Notes under the pieces: model-generated | What the model was told of the DNA's origin: nothing | The model's database searches: none | Seen by the model: the letters and a program-made list of their open reading frames with translations, nothing else | Shown: positions 6,753 through 17,013 of the stretch, piece after piece | Layout of the letters: the number at the start of each line of letters is the position of its first letter | How positions within the stretch are numbered: position 1 is the first letter of the stretch | Made by a program: the position numbers and the translations under genes | Assembly (NCBI RefSeq): GCF_007997085.1 | Contig: NZ_VORR01000003.1 | Span: 1-64,000 of the forward strand | Origin: Polaribacter sp. IC066 | Lineage (GTDB): Bacteria > Bacteroidota > Bacteroidia > Flavobacteriales > Flavobacteriaceae | Reading direction: 5' to 3' | DNA: 64,000 bases

Positions 6753-9251
6753 ATGAAAAAATCAATTCAAGCTTGGTTCCTTTTTATCTTGTTTATTGCC
6801 GGAACTCAATTCGCGTCTGCGCAATTAAGTGGCAAAATTTTAGATAGAGAAGATGCTACTCCTCTAGAGTATGCCACCGTTGCTTTGTATACGCAAACTC
6901 CTAAAAAATTAATTACAGGAGTGATCACCAACCAAAAAGGGGTTTTTACTTTTGATAAAATCAAAAAAGGAACCTACATTATTGAAGTTTCATTTATTGG
7001 ATATCAACCCAAAAAAATAGAAAATATTGTTTATTCTGGGAATGCCAAAGACCTCGGAAATTTGAAGATATCTTTAGGAAATTCTTTAAATGAAGTTGTT
7101 ATAAAAGCAGAAAGAGCCGCCATTGTTAGTAAAATTGATAAGCAAATTTTTGATGCAACAAACTTTCAAAACAGCCAAGGTGGTACAGGAACCGATGTTA
7201 TTAGAAATTTACCTTCCGTTTCTGTAAACGGTATTGGAGAAATTTCTGTGAGAGGAACTACTGGTTTCGTGGTCTTACTAAACGGAAACCCCGTGCAAGG
7301 AAACGCGTCTACCATTTTAAATCAATTACCTGCAAATGCCATTGATAAAGTAGAGGTAATTACAGCACCTTCGGCAAAATATGATCCTGAAGGAAAAGCC
7401 GGAATCATAAACATTTTCACGAAAAAAGGTGCTTTAAACGGAACTTTTACCCAAATAAATACAAGGATTGGCGCGCCGTCAATTGAAAACTATAACAATT
7501 CTGAAGCTGCAAAGCGCTATGGAGTCGATGCCACTTTTAATTACAGAAAAGATCAATGGAATGTATCTTTAGGTGCAAGTTATCAAAGAAATGATTTAGC
7601 AGGAAGACGAGAAGGCGATGTTTTTACTATAATAAAGGATGTCAAAACGAGCTTTCCTTCGGATGGTGAGCGTTCTTTTGATGAAGAAAATTATAGTGGT
7701 CGTTTTACAATTGATTATACGCCTAACAAAAATAACGAGTTTTCTATTGGTTTTTTTGCAGGAAAAAGAAGCAAAGACAGAAGAGCAGATATTGTATATT
7801 TTGATAACAATGCGGTGCAACCAGCTGATAGTGATAACAGATTGTACACCTTTCAATATTTTAATGAAAACTTACGAATTAGAAAAAGCGACTTTGCTTT
7901 AGGTAGTTTTGATTATGCACATACTTTTAGAGACGATTCAAAATTATCAACTTCTTTTTTATATGAATACACGTTTTTAGGTGGCCCAACAACGAATAGA
8001 AATTTAGGTTTTCCAGATACTTCTCAAATTATTCAGGATGAATACAATACCAATGACAATCCTTTAAACGGAACCTTATTGCGTGTAGATTATGAGTTTG
8101 CAGATTTCTCTTTCGGAAAACTAGAAACTGGATATCAATATCGTTTTTTAAACCACGAAGGCGATTTCTTATATACTAGAAGAAATAATACAAGTGGTTT
8201 TTTTGAGACTGTGCCTGAATTTACAAGTCAAATAGACCTAAAAAGAACCTTACATTCTGGCTATGTAAATGTATCTGGTAAAAAAGAACAATGGGAATAT
8301 GTGGCAGGAATCCGTTTAGAAAAAATGGATAGAGAATTGACTTTACAAGGCGAAAATGAGCCAAACCCCGAAGTGATTCCATATGATTATTTGCAATTAT
8401 TTCCGTCTGCAACTTTACAATATACTTTAAAGAACAAAGCCCAATTAAAAATGGCGTACAGCAGAAGGGTACAGAGAACAACTACTTTTAAAATGAATCC
8501 TTTTAGAGAAAGAGAACATTCTGAAACTTTAGAACAGGGTGATAAAAACTTATTACCCGAATTTGTAGATTTGGTAGAAATTGGTATTTCTAAACGCTAC
8601 AAAAAAGGGAATTCAGTCTATGCAACTGCTTATTTAAGAAATGTAAAAAATTTGGTCAACAGAGTAAACAAAGTATTTAATGACACTATTTTAGATAGAA
8701 TTTACACCAATGTTGGTCAAGGAAAATCATTGGGTCTAGAATTGGGCGCACAATTAAAACCAACGGAGAATTGGCGTAATTTTATTGGCGTAAACATCTT
8801 TAATTTAGACATAAATGGCGATTTTGTGTACGAAGAAAACGGGACTACTTTTACTAAAAAAATTGATAATAATGCAACACAATATACAATCAACTTCAAC
8901 TCAACCTATCAATTTAATACAACATCTTCTTTGCAATTTACATTGAATTATTTATCAAAAAGGGTTACTGCCCAAGGGGAAGATTCTCGTTTTTACTCGC
9001 CCAACTTAACTTTTCAAAAAACATTTTTTGACAATCGATTATCCGCAACTTTACAATGGCAAAACATCGATTTAGGATTGTTAGACACTAATGAGCAACG
9101 AATTACAACAGCACAACAAGGCTCATTTTTTACGACTACAAATTACGTGTATGAGGTAGATATGGTCACCTTAAACCTTTCTTATAATTTGAACTCTAAT
9201 AAAAATAAATCGAAATTTATTGAAAGCGAATTTGGTGCAAAAGAGTTTTAG
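6753..9251 (+). CDS. TonB-dependent-receptor-like outer-membrane beta-barrel protein
   Basis: This is an outer-membrane protein of about 832 residues. An ATG at 6753 gives a clean signal peptide (MKKSIQAWFLFILFIAG, cleavage after FASA); 6747 is also possible. A carboxypeptidase-like regulatory domain follows (GKILDREDATPLEYATVALY to FIGYQPKKI), then a plug domain (VIRNLPSVSVNGIGEISVRG, DKVEVITAPSAKYDPEGKAG) and a long beta-barrel. The pattern is that of the Bacteroidota outer-membrane beta-barrel family related to TonB receptors. The substrate is unknown. It follows the FGE gene closely and may work in the same process, perhaps sulfated glycan use, which is inference. Confidence 0.88.
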   Translation: MKKSIQAWFLFILFIAGTQFASAQLSGKILDREDATPLEYATVALYTQTPKKLITGVITNQKGVFTFDKIKKGTYIIEVSFIGYQPKKIENIVYSGNAKDLGNLKISLGNSLNEVVIKAERAAIVSKIDKQIFDATNFQNSQGGTGTDVIRNLPSVSVNGIGEISVRGTTGFVVLLNGNPVQGNASTILNQLPANAIDKVEVITAPSAKYDPEGKAGIINIFTKKGALNGTFTQINTRIGAPSIENYNNSEAAKRYGVDATFNYRKDQWNVSLGASYQRNDLAGRREGDVFTIIKDVKTSFPSDGERSFDEENYSGRFTIDYTPNKNNEFSIGFFAGKRSKDRRADIVYFDNNAVQPADSDNRLYTFQYFNENLRIRKSDFALGSFDYAHTFRDDSKLSTSFLYEYTFLGGPTTNRNLGFPDTSQIIQDEYNTNDNPLNGTLLRVDYEFADFSFGKLETGYQYRFLNHEGDFLYTRRNNTSGFFETVPEFTSQIDLKRTLHSGYVNVSGKKEQWEYVAGIRLEKMDRELTLQGENEPNPEVIPYDYLQLFPSATLQYTLKNKAQLKMAYSRRVQRTTTFKMNPFREREHSETLEQGDKNLLPEFVDLVEIGISKRYKKGNSVYATAYLRNVKNLVNRVNKVFNDTILDRIYTNVGQGKSLGLELGAQLKPTENWRNFIGVNIFNLDINGDFVYEENGTTFTKKIDNNATQYTINFNSTYQFNTTSSLQFTLNYLSKRVTAQGEDSRFYSPNLTFQKTFFDNRLSATLQWQNIDLGLLDTNEQRITTAQQGSFFTTTNYVYEVDMVTLNLSYNLNSNKNKSKFIESEFGAKEF

Positions 9252-9406
9252 AAAGTTAGTTTTTGTATCTTTATACTTTTAGTCTTTGTAATTAATTGTA
9301 GATTTTAAATTCATCAATAAAAGTTTAACCATATAGAAAACAGAGGCTTTGTAAACTTTGTGAGCATGTGGTAAAAATAGTCGGTAACATTTTAAAATAA
9401 TCAAAA

Positions 9407-9772
9407 TTGGAATTAAACGTATTTAACAAACCTTTAGAATCTTGTTGCACAGAGCCTGCAACTGGTTATTTTAGAGATGGTTTTTGTAGAACAGTTTCTC
9501 AAGATGTTGGCACACACACCGTTTGTGCAATTGTTACACAAGATTTTTTAGACTATTCTGCCGCCAAAGGAAATGATTTAATGACCCCAATTCCGCAATG
9601 GAGTTTTCCTGGTTTAAAAGCTGGTGATAAATGGTGTTTATGCATTTCTAGATGGTTGCAAGCCGAAAAAGCAGGCAAAGCACCTTTTATTCTTTTAGAA
9701 GCTACACACATAAAATCATTGCAATATACAAACATAGAAATGCTTCAAAAATATGCTTTCATTAAAAAGTAA
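9407..9772 (+). CDS. DUF2237 family protein
   Basis: This is a 121-residue cytosolic protein of the DUF2237 family, whose function is not established. It has the typical pattern LNVFNKPLESCCTEPATGY, GFCRTVSQDVGTHTVCA, FPGLKAGDKWCLC and LEATHIKSL, including the conserved Cys residues. The start is a TTG at 9407, chosen because homology-like sequence begins at once and no ATG lies upstream in frame. The next gene begins directly at its stop codon. Confidence 0.85.
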   Translation: MELNVFNKPLESCCTEPATGYFRDGFCRTVSQDVGTHTVCAIVTQDFLDYSAAKGNDLMTPIPQWSFPGLKAGDKWCLCISRWLQAEKAGKAPFILLEATHIKSLQYTNIEMLQKYAFIKK

Positions 9773-10210
9773 TTGATTTTGGAATCTTCACAAATTATTT
9801 TACAAATTTCTCTTTTAGTTGATGCTGGTTTGGTGGTGCTTATTTGGATGGTGCAGCTTATTATTTACCCGAGTTTTACATATTACAAAACAGAAAACTT
9901 ACTTGAATGGCATCAAAAATATACCTCGCGCATTGCTGTTGTGGTAGTTCCTTTAATGCTTGTGCAGCTAGTATTAGCTATTACCGATGTGTTTTTAAAC
10001 TTTAGTACGCAAACAGTATCTGTACTAGCCGTCGTATTATTTTTATGGATTTTTACTTTTTTAAGTTTTGCTCCACTACATTTTAAAATATCCGAAGGAA
10101 AACACAACCAAAAAATTTTGCAACAATTGATTCAAAGAAATTGGATTCGTACTTTTTTATGGTCGGCTTTGTTGCTATTTCATATTACATGCTATATTTC
10201 TCTTCTGTAA
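9773..10210 (+). CDS. Four-helix integral membrane protein, function unknown
   Basis: This is a 145-residue protein with four hydrophobic segments: about 8-31 (ILQISLLVDAGLVVLIWMV), 53-73, 80-102 and 127-145. The HQKYTSRI loop after helix 1 and the short basic HFKISEGKHNQK loop look conserved in style, but I do not recognise the family. The start is TTG at 9773, directly after the stop of the DUF2237 gene, or a second TTG six bases later. The arrangement suggests translational coupling to the preceding gene. Confidence 0.7.
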   Translation: MILESSQIILQISLLVDAGLVVLIWMVQLIIYPSFTYYKTENLLEWHQKYTSRIAVVVVPLMLVQLVLAITDVFLNFSTQTVSVLAVVLFLWIFTFLSFAPLHFKISEGKHNQKILQQLIQRNWIRTFLWSALLLFHITCYISLL

Positions 10211-10305
10211 ACAAGTATATTTTTTCTTAAAAGGCGTCTCTTAAAAATAGCAGTATCCTTAAATTGTAGTATCTTAAAGGTTTATGCACGCTAATACAAA
10301 TTGAA

Positions 10306-10647
10306 ATGGAAGAAAGAGAAAGATTAAGAATAAGCCGTTATTTTAGAAAGGTAATGAAACTGGTAGCCAAAGAGGTTCTAACCAAAAAAATGGTTACAAA
10401 AGACGACTTATATACCTTATTTGAAACACATAGCGCTGCCAGAAAAATCACGACTTTACCTGATTATATAAAATATAAATTCACAAAAAAATCGCACCCA
10501 AAAATCACCCTAGAATGCGAATTTATGAGTTTAAAAATGCCTTTAAAACTCTCTTTAAAAGGTAGCTTTAGAATTGTTGCCTCTAAAAAAAATCGAAATA
10601 AATTAGTGGCTAAAAAGTTTTACATGCAAGAATGTAACTCCGATTAG
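10306..10647 (+). CDS. Small basic cytosolic protein, unknown function
   Basis: This is a 113-residue Lys/Arg-rich protein with an ATG start (MEERERLRISRYFRKVMKL). It has no signal peptide or membrane segment. An N-terminal helical half is followed by a strand-rich half (HPKITLECEFMSLKMPLKL). Composition and codon use look like a real gene, but no family is recognised. It stands alone, about 95 bases after the membrane protein. Confidence 0.55.
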   Translation: MEERERLRISRYFRKVMKLVAKEVLTKKMVTKDDLYTLFETHSAARKITTLPDYIKYKFTKKSHPKITLECEFMSLKMPLKLSLKGSFRIVASKKNRNKLVAKKFYMQECNSD

Positions 10648-11293
10648 ATGTTATTAACCTCGAAGTAATTATACTTTAAAGTTGTCTTACAATTTTATTC
10701 ATTTTTCTTTTCCATTGACCTTTCGACTTCGCTCAAGATAAATTCCAAGAAACAAAAACCTAGATTTCTGATAATTTTATTGAATTCTACAAAATATTTC
10801 GCTATCGTGTCCAGACCGCAAAAGGGCTGTAGGACAGGTAACCATTTCATCTCTTTTGAATTCTTACTAAAATTATCGCATGTCGGGTTTAGATTGTGAA
10901 TGCTATATTCCGAAACTTCGGGTGTAGAAATCTGTCATCTAACGCACGGAACGGATGATGCCCTTTAACAAAATAGGTTCTTTAAAAAGTAAACTTCTAT
11001 TGATGCGAGTTTAATAGTTCTACAATTCACAAAATACTTTGTATCCTTTTAACTTTAAAAAATCGTTTAAAAATAAAGCTCAAAATAACTTTTTTAGTTT
11101 GTAATAGCTTGTTCATATGCTCTTCAAAAACCTTCGATAAGCTCTAATTGATCTCTGATAAAAGCATTGTTTGTAACCAAAAAATGCAATCGAAAGCTAC
11201 TTATTAAACAACCTATAATAATTAAGATTGCTCTATACCTTTCCTTTAGCTATGTTCTCTTCTTCTTTTCAATTGATACCTTAAATTCCAAAA
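10648..11293. other. Long non-coding stretch with a less AT-rich patch
   Basis: No supported gene lies in these roughly 650 bases. The part from about 10810 to 10975 is less AT-rich than its surroundings (GTGTCCAGACCGCAAAAGGG, CGCACGGAACGGATGATG) and reads like a degraded element or dispersed repeat rather than local non-coding DNA. No terminal repeats are visible and no frame longer than a few dozen codons is open. Confidence 0.35.
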
Positions 11294-11323
11294 AAAAAGC
11301 TTCTCAAAATTGAGAAGCTTTTT
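11294..11323. terminator. Bidirectional terminator, mainly for the M16 peptidase gene
   Basis: GCTTCTCAA (11299-11307) pairs perfectly with TTGAGAAGC (11310-11318) around a two-base loop, with A5 before and T5 after. It lies 20 bases past the stop of the minus-strand peptidase gene. Confidence 0.8.
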
Positions 11324-11343
11324 ACCTTAAATACAAATTATTT

Positions 11344-14148
11344 TTATTCCTTTGGTTTAAAAACAATCTCGTATGATTTGCTGTTTTTTAATAATTTCTT
11401 TGCAATATTTTTTAAATCTTTTACTTTGATAGATTTTACGATATCCTCGTAATTCTTCGGATCATTCATATTATATCCTTCCATCACGTACTCCTTTAAC
11501 AAACTCATTTCAAACCTATTGTAATTCTTACTTTCTTCTTTTTCTTTTAAGTAGTTGGTCAGTGTTTTGTCTAAATCTGCTTGTTGAATATCTCCATTTT
11601 TAATTGCTTCAATTTCTTTATTAACAATCGCAATTAATTTTTCTGCTAAATCTGGATTACAATCAAAACTAACCGATAATGATGCTTCTTCTGTTGGTCT
11701 TCTAGAAATTGTACCTCTAGATCTTGCTCCATAAGTTCCACCTTCTTCTTCTCTCAAAGATTCTGTATAACGTAATTGCAACACATCACCCATAGCTCTC
11801 ATTAATATAGAATTTTTTAACGAGTACTTCATATCATTTTTAATCACTACATTAACCGAGGTTTTAGGATCTTTCATTTCTAAAAACACATCTTTATCAA
11901 TATTGCTACGTACCCAATTTGTTGAATTGTCTTTCCAATTTTCTTTTTCACTTGTTGTTGGTATGCTCGCAATATACTTTTCTAACAATGGCTTTATGGT
12001 TTCTTTTGTTACATCACCCACAATAAAAAATGTAAAATCTGCTGCATTGCCAAATCTACTTGTGTAAATGCTCTTCATTTTATCAAAAGACATTTCAGAC
12101 ATTAATTTTTTATCAAACAAACGCTCTGTAGGATGATTTTTACCATACAAAATAGTCGTAATACTATCTTGCATTTTAGATTGTATTTGCTCACTCTTTC
12201 TAATTAAAAAAGCATCTACTTGTTGCATTAATACATTATAAGACTGCTCATCAAAACGAGGCTTTGTAAAGCGCAAGTTCACCAACTGCATCATTGTTTC
12301 TACATCTTTTGTAGAAGAAGAGCCTGAAACACTTTCATCAATACTACCCACATTTGCTATGGAATTTGCTTTTTTACCCGCTAAAACCTTTGGCAAGTCA
12401 ATTGCAGAAAAATCACCTAATCCAGACATTTGTATCACATTACCTAACAAAATTGTTGATGGTAAATCTTCAACCGCTAACAAAGATTCGCCTCCGTAGC
12501 TAACCGCACTTAAGTTTACATCATTTTTGTTCTTATCTACAAACTTGTAATGTACCTGAATACCGTTGCTTAAGGTAAATACTGTTGACCCAATTTCTGC
12601 GTTTTCTTTTTCTGAAACAATAGTACCTGAAACTAAATCAACCCCAGACATTAAAGGTTTTACATTTGTTTCTTCTACATACCCTTTTAAATTTGGGTCA
12701 TTTTCTACACTATTAAGAATGTTGAGTGCATCTTCTTTAGTTAAGTTTTTATTTGCTGCTACCCCAGTAACTACAATAGACCTGTTATTTTTGAGGTATA
12801 ATTTTTGCGCTTTCGCTAACAACTCTTCTTGTGTTAACTGGCTAAAAATTACTTTAGCAATCTCGAACTCTTTTGCCAAATCTGTAATATGCGCGTTTTC
12901 TAAATAGTTCGTTTGAATATCTCTAACAATTTGTCCGTGACTTCTGTTGCCTAAACCTGCAATTCTATTTTCATAAGAACCGATAGTTTGCGCTACAACT
13001 GTTGCAATCTCTGATTTTGTGAATCCGAATTTTACAGCTCTATTAATTTCTGACATGACCAATTCAAAGGCTTTGTGTTGCATGTTTGGCTTCGGAAGCA
13101 TACGCACACTAAACTCATTATTTAATCTTGAAAGCGTACCGTAATTAACTCCTGCATAAATTAAAGGAGAATCTGGCTTTTGGTTAATCTCATTTAATCT
13201 TGTTGAAATAATTGCTGTAACCATGCTATTCAGAAGATTTTCTTTTAAATCTGCTAGTGTTTCGTTTTCTAAAGATTTATCATGACGAATAGCAAAAGCA
13301 ATATTTGAAGAAGTTACTTCTTTATCCATACCAATTGCATAAATTAGTTCGTCGTTATCTGGAATGCGAACCTCTGTGCGTTCAATAGGATTTTTTACTG
13401 CCGGAATCGTTGAAAACAACGCTTTTATTTTTGCTTCAATCTCATCAACATTTACATCACCAATCACTGCGATTGCTTGTAAATCTGTTCTATACCAATC
13501 ATGGTAAAAATCACGTAATGCTTTGTATTCAAACCCTTCTACAATATCCATTTGACCAATTGGCAAACGTTCTGAATAAATAGAATTATTAAACATAGTA
13601 CCAATAGTCTGCTGTAATACGCGCATACCACCGCTTTGGCGAGTTCTCCACTCTTCTTTAATGACGCCACGCTCAGAATCTATTTCTTCATCTGTTAATG
13701 ATAAATAATTAGACCAGTTTTGCAAAATAGACAAACCAGTATCAATTAATTCTGGTGTTGTTGGTATGTTGTTGATGTTATAAACAGTTTCATCAAAAGA
13801 AGTATATGCATTGATGTCTTTCCCAAAAACAAGACCACTTTCTTGCATTTTATTTAAGATTCCTTTGCCAGGGAAATCTCTTGTTCCGTTAAATGCCATG
13901 TGCTCTAAAAAATGTGCTAATCCTTGTTGATTGTCTTTTTCTAAAACAGACCCTACATTTTGTATGATGTAATAACTTGCCACATCTTTGGTCACTTTTG
14001 TATCATGAATGTAGTACGTCATTCCGTTTTCTAATACTCCTTTTTTAATGGTTTGCTCTTCTGGCAAAGGCATTTCTGGGTTGATGTTTTGTGCTGATGC
14101 CGTAAAGTTAAATGCAATGCACAAAGTAAATAATAAAATTTTCTTCAT
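11344..14148 (-). CDS. M16 family zinc metallopeptidase, exported
   Basis: This is a periplasmic or envelope protease of 934 residues with a signal peptide (MKKILLFTLCIAFNFTASAQ). The inverted zinc motif HFLEH lies in GLAHFLEHMAFNGTRDFPG near residue 83. The downstream metal-ligand Glu is in EIDSERGVIKEEWR. A second M16-like half (from about residue 500) lacks the HxxEH motif, as is usual for the non-catalytic half of these proteins. It resembles the PqqL and pitrilysin-like group of Bacteroidota. A likely -7 box lies 82 bases before the ATG and a strong terminator follows, so it is probably a single-gene unit. Confidence 0.93.
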   Translation of the reverse strand: MKKILLFTLCIAFNFTASAQNINPEMPLPEEQTIKKGVLENGMTYYIHDTKVTKDVASYYIIQNVGSVLEKDNQQGLAHFLEHMAFNGTRDFPGKGILNKMQESGLVFGKDINAYTSFDETVYNINNIPTTPELIDTGLSILQNWSNYLSLTDEEIDSERGVIKEEWRTRQSGGMRVLQQTIGTMFNNSIYSERLPIGQMDIVEGFEYKALRDFYHDWYRTDLQAIAVIGDVNVDEIEAKIKALFSTIPAVKNPIERTEVRIPDNDELIYAIGMDKEVTSSNIAFAIRHDKSLENETLADLKENLLNSMVTAIISTRLNEINQKPDSPLIYAGVNYGTLSRLNNEFSVRMLPKPNMQHKAFELVMSEINRAVKFGFTKSEIATVVAQTIGSYENRIAGLGNRSHGQIVRDIQTNYLENAHITDLAKEFEIAKVIFSQLTQEELLAKAQKLYLKNNRSIVVTGVAANKNLTKEDALNILNSVENDPNLKGYVEETNVKPLMSGVDLVSGTIVSEKENAEIGSTVFTLSNGIQVHYKFVDKNKNDVNLSAVSYGGESLLAVEDLPSTILLGNVIQMSGLGDFSAIDLPKVLAGKKANSIANVGSIDESVSGSSSTKDVETMMQLVNLRFTKPRFDEQSYNVLMQQVDAFLIRKSEQIQSKMQDSITTILYGKNHPTERLFDKKLMSEMSFDKMKSIYTSRFGNAADFTFFIVGDVTKETIKPLLEKYIASIPTTSEKENWKDNSTNWVRSNIDKDVFLEMKDPKTSVNVVIKNDMKYSLKNSILMRAMGDVLQLRYTESLREEEGGTYGARSRGTISRRPTEEASLSVSFDCNPDLAEKLIAIVNKEIEAIKNGDIQQADLDKTLTNYLKEKEESKNYNRFEMSLLKEYVMEGYNMNDPKNYEDIVKSIKVKDLKNIAKKLLKNSKSYEIVFKPKE

Positions 14149-14229
14149 TCTTATTGTTTTTTTTAGTTATACTCTTAATTATCAGTATATTTAAGTCATT
14201 ATTAAAAATATTTTCTTTTCAACAACTAA

Positions 14230-14237
14230 CAAATATA
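14230..14237 (-). promoter_or_regulatory. Probable -7 box of the M16 peptidase gene
   Basis: TATATTTG on the minus strand fits TAnnTTTG and lies 82 bases before the ATG. No TTG is found at the expected 19-base spacing, so only half of the promoter is supported. Confidence 0.4.
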
Positions 14238-14457
14238 AATTTTTGCGGTGTATTTTAAACTAGATCCCTGTTAATATTTTGATAATTAAAGTGTTTTTTG
14301 TTGAATCTTATGCGATTTTTCTTTGACAGAATAGAGGGTCGAGGAATTCATTTGTGAGGAAATACTTTTGGACTTTGATCCAAAAACACTTCATTAAAAT
14401 CTTTTAATGCAAGATAAAGGCTTTTAGAACACCGTTTCGAAAGGTTAAAAATCATTC

Positions 14458-14686
14458 TTGTCCTATAAGAGACTCTAGATTGCTCCGCCTTCAGAACCAA
14501 CCTGCTGGCAGGCCGGGAACCAATACCTGACCCTAACCACCTGATAAACAGCTACAAATTAAAATAAAATTATCTATTTTATGCTGATTAAATTATTTTT
14601 AAAAAAGCAAGTTGTCATTTAAAAAATTCGCAGAATCCTTTATTTTAAGAAGGTTTATCAAACTAAAAATATTTTTAATCGGACAC
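14458..14686. repeat. MITE-like dispersed element, copy A (229 bp)
   Basis: This is one of three diverged intergenic copies (others at 62113 and 63121). The left end TTGTCCTATAAGAG and right end TTTTTAATCGGACAC are approximate inverted repeats with a family consensus near TGTCCGATAAAA. Shared internal blocks include AGAACCAACCTG, CCTGACCCTAACCA and GTCATTTAAAAAATTCG. No transposase is encoded. Copy A also holds a CCTGC/GCAGG dyad. It lies between the M16 gene and rpsT. No clear target-site duplication is visible. Confidence 0.7.
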
Positions 14687-14932
14687 CAATGGTTAAAATA
14701 TAGAATTCTTTCTTTTTAGCCCCTTAAAGATGTATGCTTAATTCTAAAGCCCCACAACTTTTGGACTTGCCCTCTTTAATTAGCCAACAAGAATTACTGG
14801 CAATAATAATTTAATAACTTCAATTGAGCTGTCTAAAATAAAAATAATTTAAAAATAAACGTTCAACTTTTTTATCACAACTACAACTTTTAGTATTGAT
14901 TCAATTATAATTTGTAAAAATAATCAACAACA
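14687..14932. other. Non-coding spacer before the rpsT terminator
   Basis: This is AT-rich sequence between the repeat copy and the rpsT terminator. I see no gene, repeat or promoter motif that I can support. Confidence 0.4.
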
Positions 14933-14962
14933 AAAAACTCTGAATATATATTCAGAGTTTTT
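14933..14962 (-). terminator. Terminator of rpsT
   Basis: ACTCTGAATATATATTCAGAGT (14937-14958) is a perfect 22-base palindrome flanked by A5 and T5, and lies 24 bases past the rpsT stop. It is symmetrical, so it could work in both directions. Confidence 0.8.
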
Positions 14963-14986
14963 AAATTTTTTGAAAGATTTAGAATC

Positions 14987-15238
14987 TTACAATGTTGCTA
15001 CGTGCTTGGTCAATTTAGACTTGATATTAGCTGCTTTATTCTTGTGAATAATATTGTTTTTTGCTAATTTATCTAACATTGAAATAACGTTATTTAACTT
15101 CGTTTCTGCATCTTTTTTATCCTCAACAATACGTAAATCTCTTACAGCATTACGAGCTGTTTTATGCTGATACTTGTTACGTAACCTCTTTGCCTCGTTA
15201 CTTCTAATTCTTTTTAATGCTGACTTGTGATTTGCCAT
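14987..15238 (-). CDS. rpsT: 30S ribosomal protein S20
   Basis: S20 binds 16S rRNA early in assembly of the 30S subunit. The 83-residue basic helical protein has the standard opening MANHKSALKRIRSNEAKRLRN and the later motif IHKNKAANIKSKL. Length and composition are normal. It lies about 36 bases downstream of the tRNA-Glu gene on the same strand and probably shares its promoter. Confidence 0.97.
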   Translation of the reverse strand: MANHKSALKRIRSNEAKRLRNKYQHKTARNAVRDLRIVEDKKDAETKLNNVISMLDKLAKNNIIHKNKAANIKSKLTKHVATL

Positions 15239-15274
15239 AATTTTGTTTTCTTTGTTTTTTTATTAAAACATTTG

Positions 15275-15346
15275 TAGTCCGTACGGGAATCGAACCCGTG
15301 TTACATGGATGAAAACCATGCGTCCTAACCCCTAGACGAACGGACC
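15275..15346 (-). tRNA. tRNA-Glu (anticodon UUC)
   Basis: This 72-base gene folds as a cloverleaf. The acceptor arms are GGTCCGT and ACGGACT. The D arm contains TCTAGGGGTTAGGA. The anticodon stem CATGG/CCATG holds the loop TTTTCAT, giving anticodon TTC. The T arm is ACGGGTTCGATTCCCGT. The CCA end is not encoded in full, since ACAAA follows the acceptor. It lies just upstream of rpsT and behind a full-consensus promoter. Confidence 0.97.
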
Positions 15347-15377
15347 GTTACAATCAAATACTCTCCAATTGCGGGTG

Positions 15378-15407
15378 CAAATATACAACGCTTTTTTAAT
15401 TGTGCAA
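15378..15407 (-). promoter_or_regulatory. Consensus promoter of tRNA-Glu and rpsT
   Basis: On the minus strand a TTG at 15407-15405 is followed after exactly 19 bases by TATATTTG at 15385-15378. It lies 32 bases before the tRNA 5' end and is a full match to the Bacteroidota housekeeping promoter. Confidence 0.8.
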
Positions 15408-15534
15408 CAATTTTTTAAAAAAAAAATCATTTTTTTTTGATTCACATAAAACACCCCTCTTAAACGTAAATTTTACCAAGAATTATAATTTCTATGCACA
15501 TCTAAAAATAACCTTTTTAAAAACTATTTATTAA

Positions 15535-17013
15535 TTAATATGCCTTTGCGAAAAGCACTCTTTTAGTTGATGGTTTCCCTGTTAACACACAAAGCCCTAT
15601 TTCTTCTTTTGCGTCATTTGGTATGCATCTAATTGTTGCCTTGGTATATTCTTTAATTCTGCCCTCTGTCTCTTCTGTTCCGTCCCAATGAGCAGAAACA
15701 AAACCACCTTTATTCTTTATTGCTTTTTTAAATTCATCGAAAGTGGTTACCTCGGTTGTATGTTCTTTTCTGTACTCAATTGCTCTGTTAAATAAATTAT
15801 TTTGAATTTCTTCTAAAAGCTTTTCGATAAAAACAACGGCTTCATTTTGATTCACTGTTTGTTTCTCTAAAGTATCTCTTCTGGCAATTTCTAGAGTACC
15901 ATTTTCTAAATCACGATTTCCAATCGCTATTCTAACCGGAACACCTTTTAACTCATATTCAGCAAATTTGGCACCTGGCCTGTACGTATCTCTTCCATCA
16001 AACTTTACAGAAATTCCTTTTGCACGCAGTTCTTTCACGATTACATCCATTTTTTCTGAAATTGCATGTAATTGCTCTTCACCTCTATAGATAGGCACAA
16101 TAACCACTTGAATTGGCGCTAGTTTAGGCGGTAAAACCAATCCTAAATCGTCTGAATGCGTCATAATTAACCCACCTACCAAACGTGTAGAAACACCCCA
16201 AGAAGTTGCCCAAACATGTTCTTGCTTTCCTTCTTTAGACGTAAACTTAACATCAAAAGCTTTGGCAAAATTCTGACCTAGAAAATGGCTTGTTCCTGCT
16301 TGCAGTGCTTTACCGTCTTGCATTAAAGCTTCAATTGTAAATGTATCTACAGCACCTGCAAAACGTTCGCTATCAGATTTTACTCCTTTTACAACGGGCA
16401 TTGCCATAAAATTTTCTGCAAATTCGGCATACACCTCTTGCATTTGTTTTGCTTCTGCGATTGCTTCAATTTTTGTTGCATGTGCGGTGTGACCTTCTTG
16501 CCATAAAAACTCTGCGGTTCTTAAAAATAGACGTGTTCTCATTTCCCATCGTACTACATTTGCCCACTGATTTATTAAAAGCGGTAAATCTCTGTAAGAT
16601 TCAATCCAACCTTTATAAGTACTCCAAATAATAGCTTCAGACGTTGGCCTTACCACCAATTCTTCTTCTAATTTCGCATCAGGATCTACTCTTAACTTCC
16701 CTGGATTATCAGGATCGTTTTGCAACCTATAATGGGTAACAACAGCGCATTCTTTTGCAAATCCTTCTGCATTTTTTTCTTCAGCTTCAAATAAACTTTT
16801 AGGAACAAATAAGGGAAAATAAGCGTTTTCATGCCCTGTTTCTTTAAACATTCTATCGAGCTCTGCTTGCATTTTTTCCCAAATAGCAAATCCGTAAGGC
16901 TTTATAACCATACAGCCTCTTACAGCAGAGTTTTCTGCCAAATCAGCTTTTACTACCAATTCATTATACCACCTAGAATAATCTTCTGTTCTTTTCGTTA
17001 ACTTCTTACTCAT
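15535..17013 (-). CDS. proS: Prolyl-tRNA synthetase (archaeal/eukaryote-like type)
   Basis: ProS charges tRNA-Pro with proline in the cytosol. The 492-residue length and the lack of the bacterial editing insertion place it in the shorter archaeal/eukaryote-like ProRS class. Class II motifs are seen: [18 protein letters not shown] (motif 1 region), [42 protein letters not shown] (motif 2) and [17 protein letters not shown] (motif 3 region). An anticodon-binding domain follows from about residue 300, then a C-terminal domain ending in the typical LFAKAY. It is divergent from the lipoprotein gene at 17169. Confidence 0.96.
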   Translation of the reverse strand: MSKKLTKRTEDYSRWYNELVVKADLAENSAVRGCMVIKPYGFAIWEKMQAELDRMFKETGHENAYFPLFVPKSLFEAEEKNAEGFAKECAVVTHYRLQNDPDNPGKLRVDPDAKLEEELVVRPTSEAIIWSTYKGWIESYRDLPLLINQWANVVRWEMRTRLFLRTAEFLWQEGHTAHATKIEAIAEAKQMQEVYAEFAENFMAMPVVKGVKSDSERFAGAVDTFTIEALMQDGKALQAGTSHFLGQNFAKAFDVKFTSKEGKQEHVWATSWGVSTRLVGGLIMTHSDDLGLVLPPKLAPIQVVIVPIYRGEEQLHAISEKMDVIVKELRAKGISVKFDGRDTYRPGAKFAEYELKGVPVRIAIGNRDLENGTLEIARRDTLEKQTVNQNEAVVFIEKLLEEIQNNLFNRAIEYRKEHTTEVTTFDEFKKAIKNKGGFVSAHWDGTEETEGRIKEYTKATIRCIPNDAKEEIGLCVLTGKPSTKRVLFAKAY

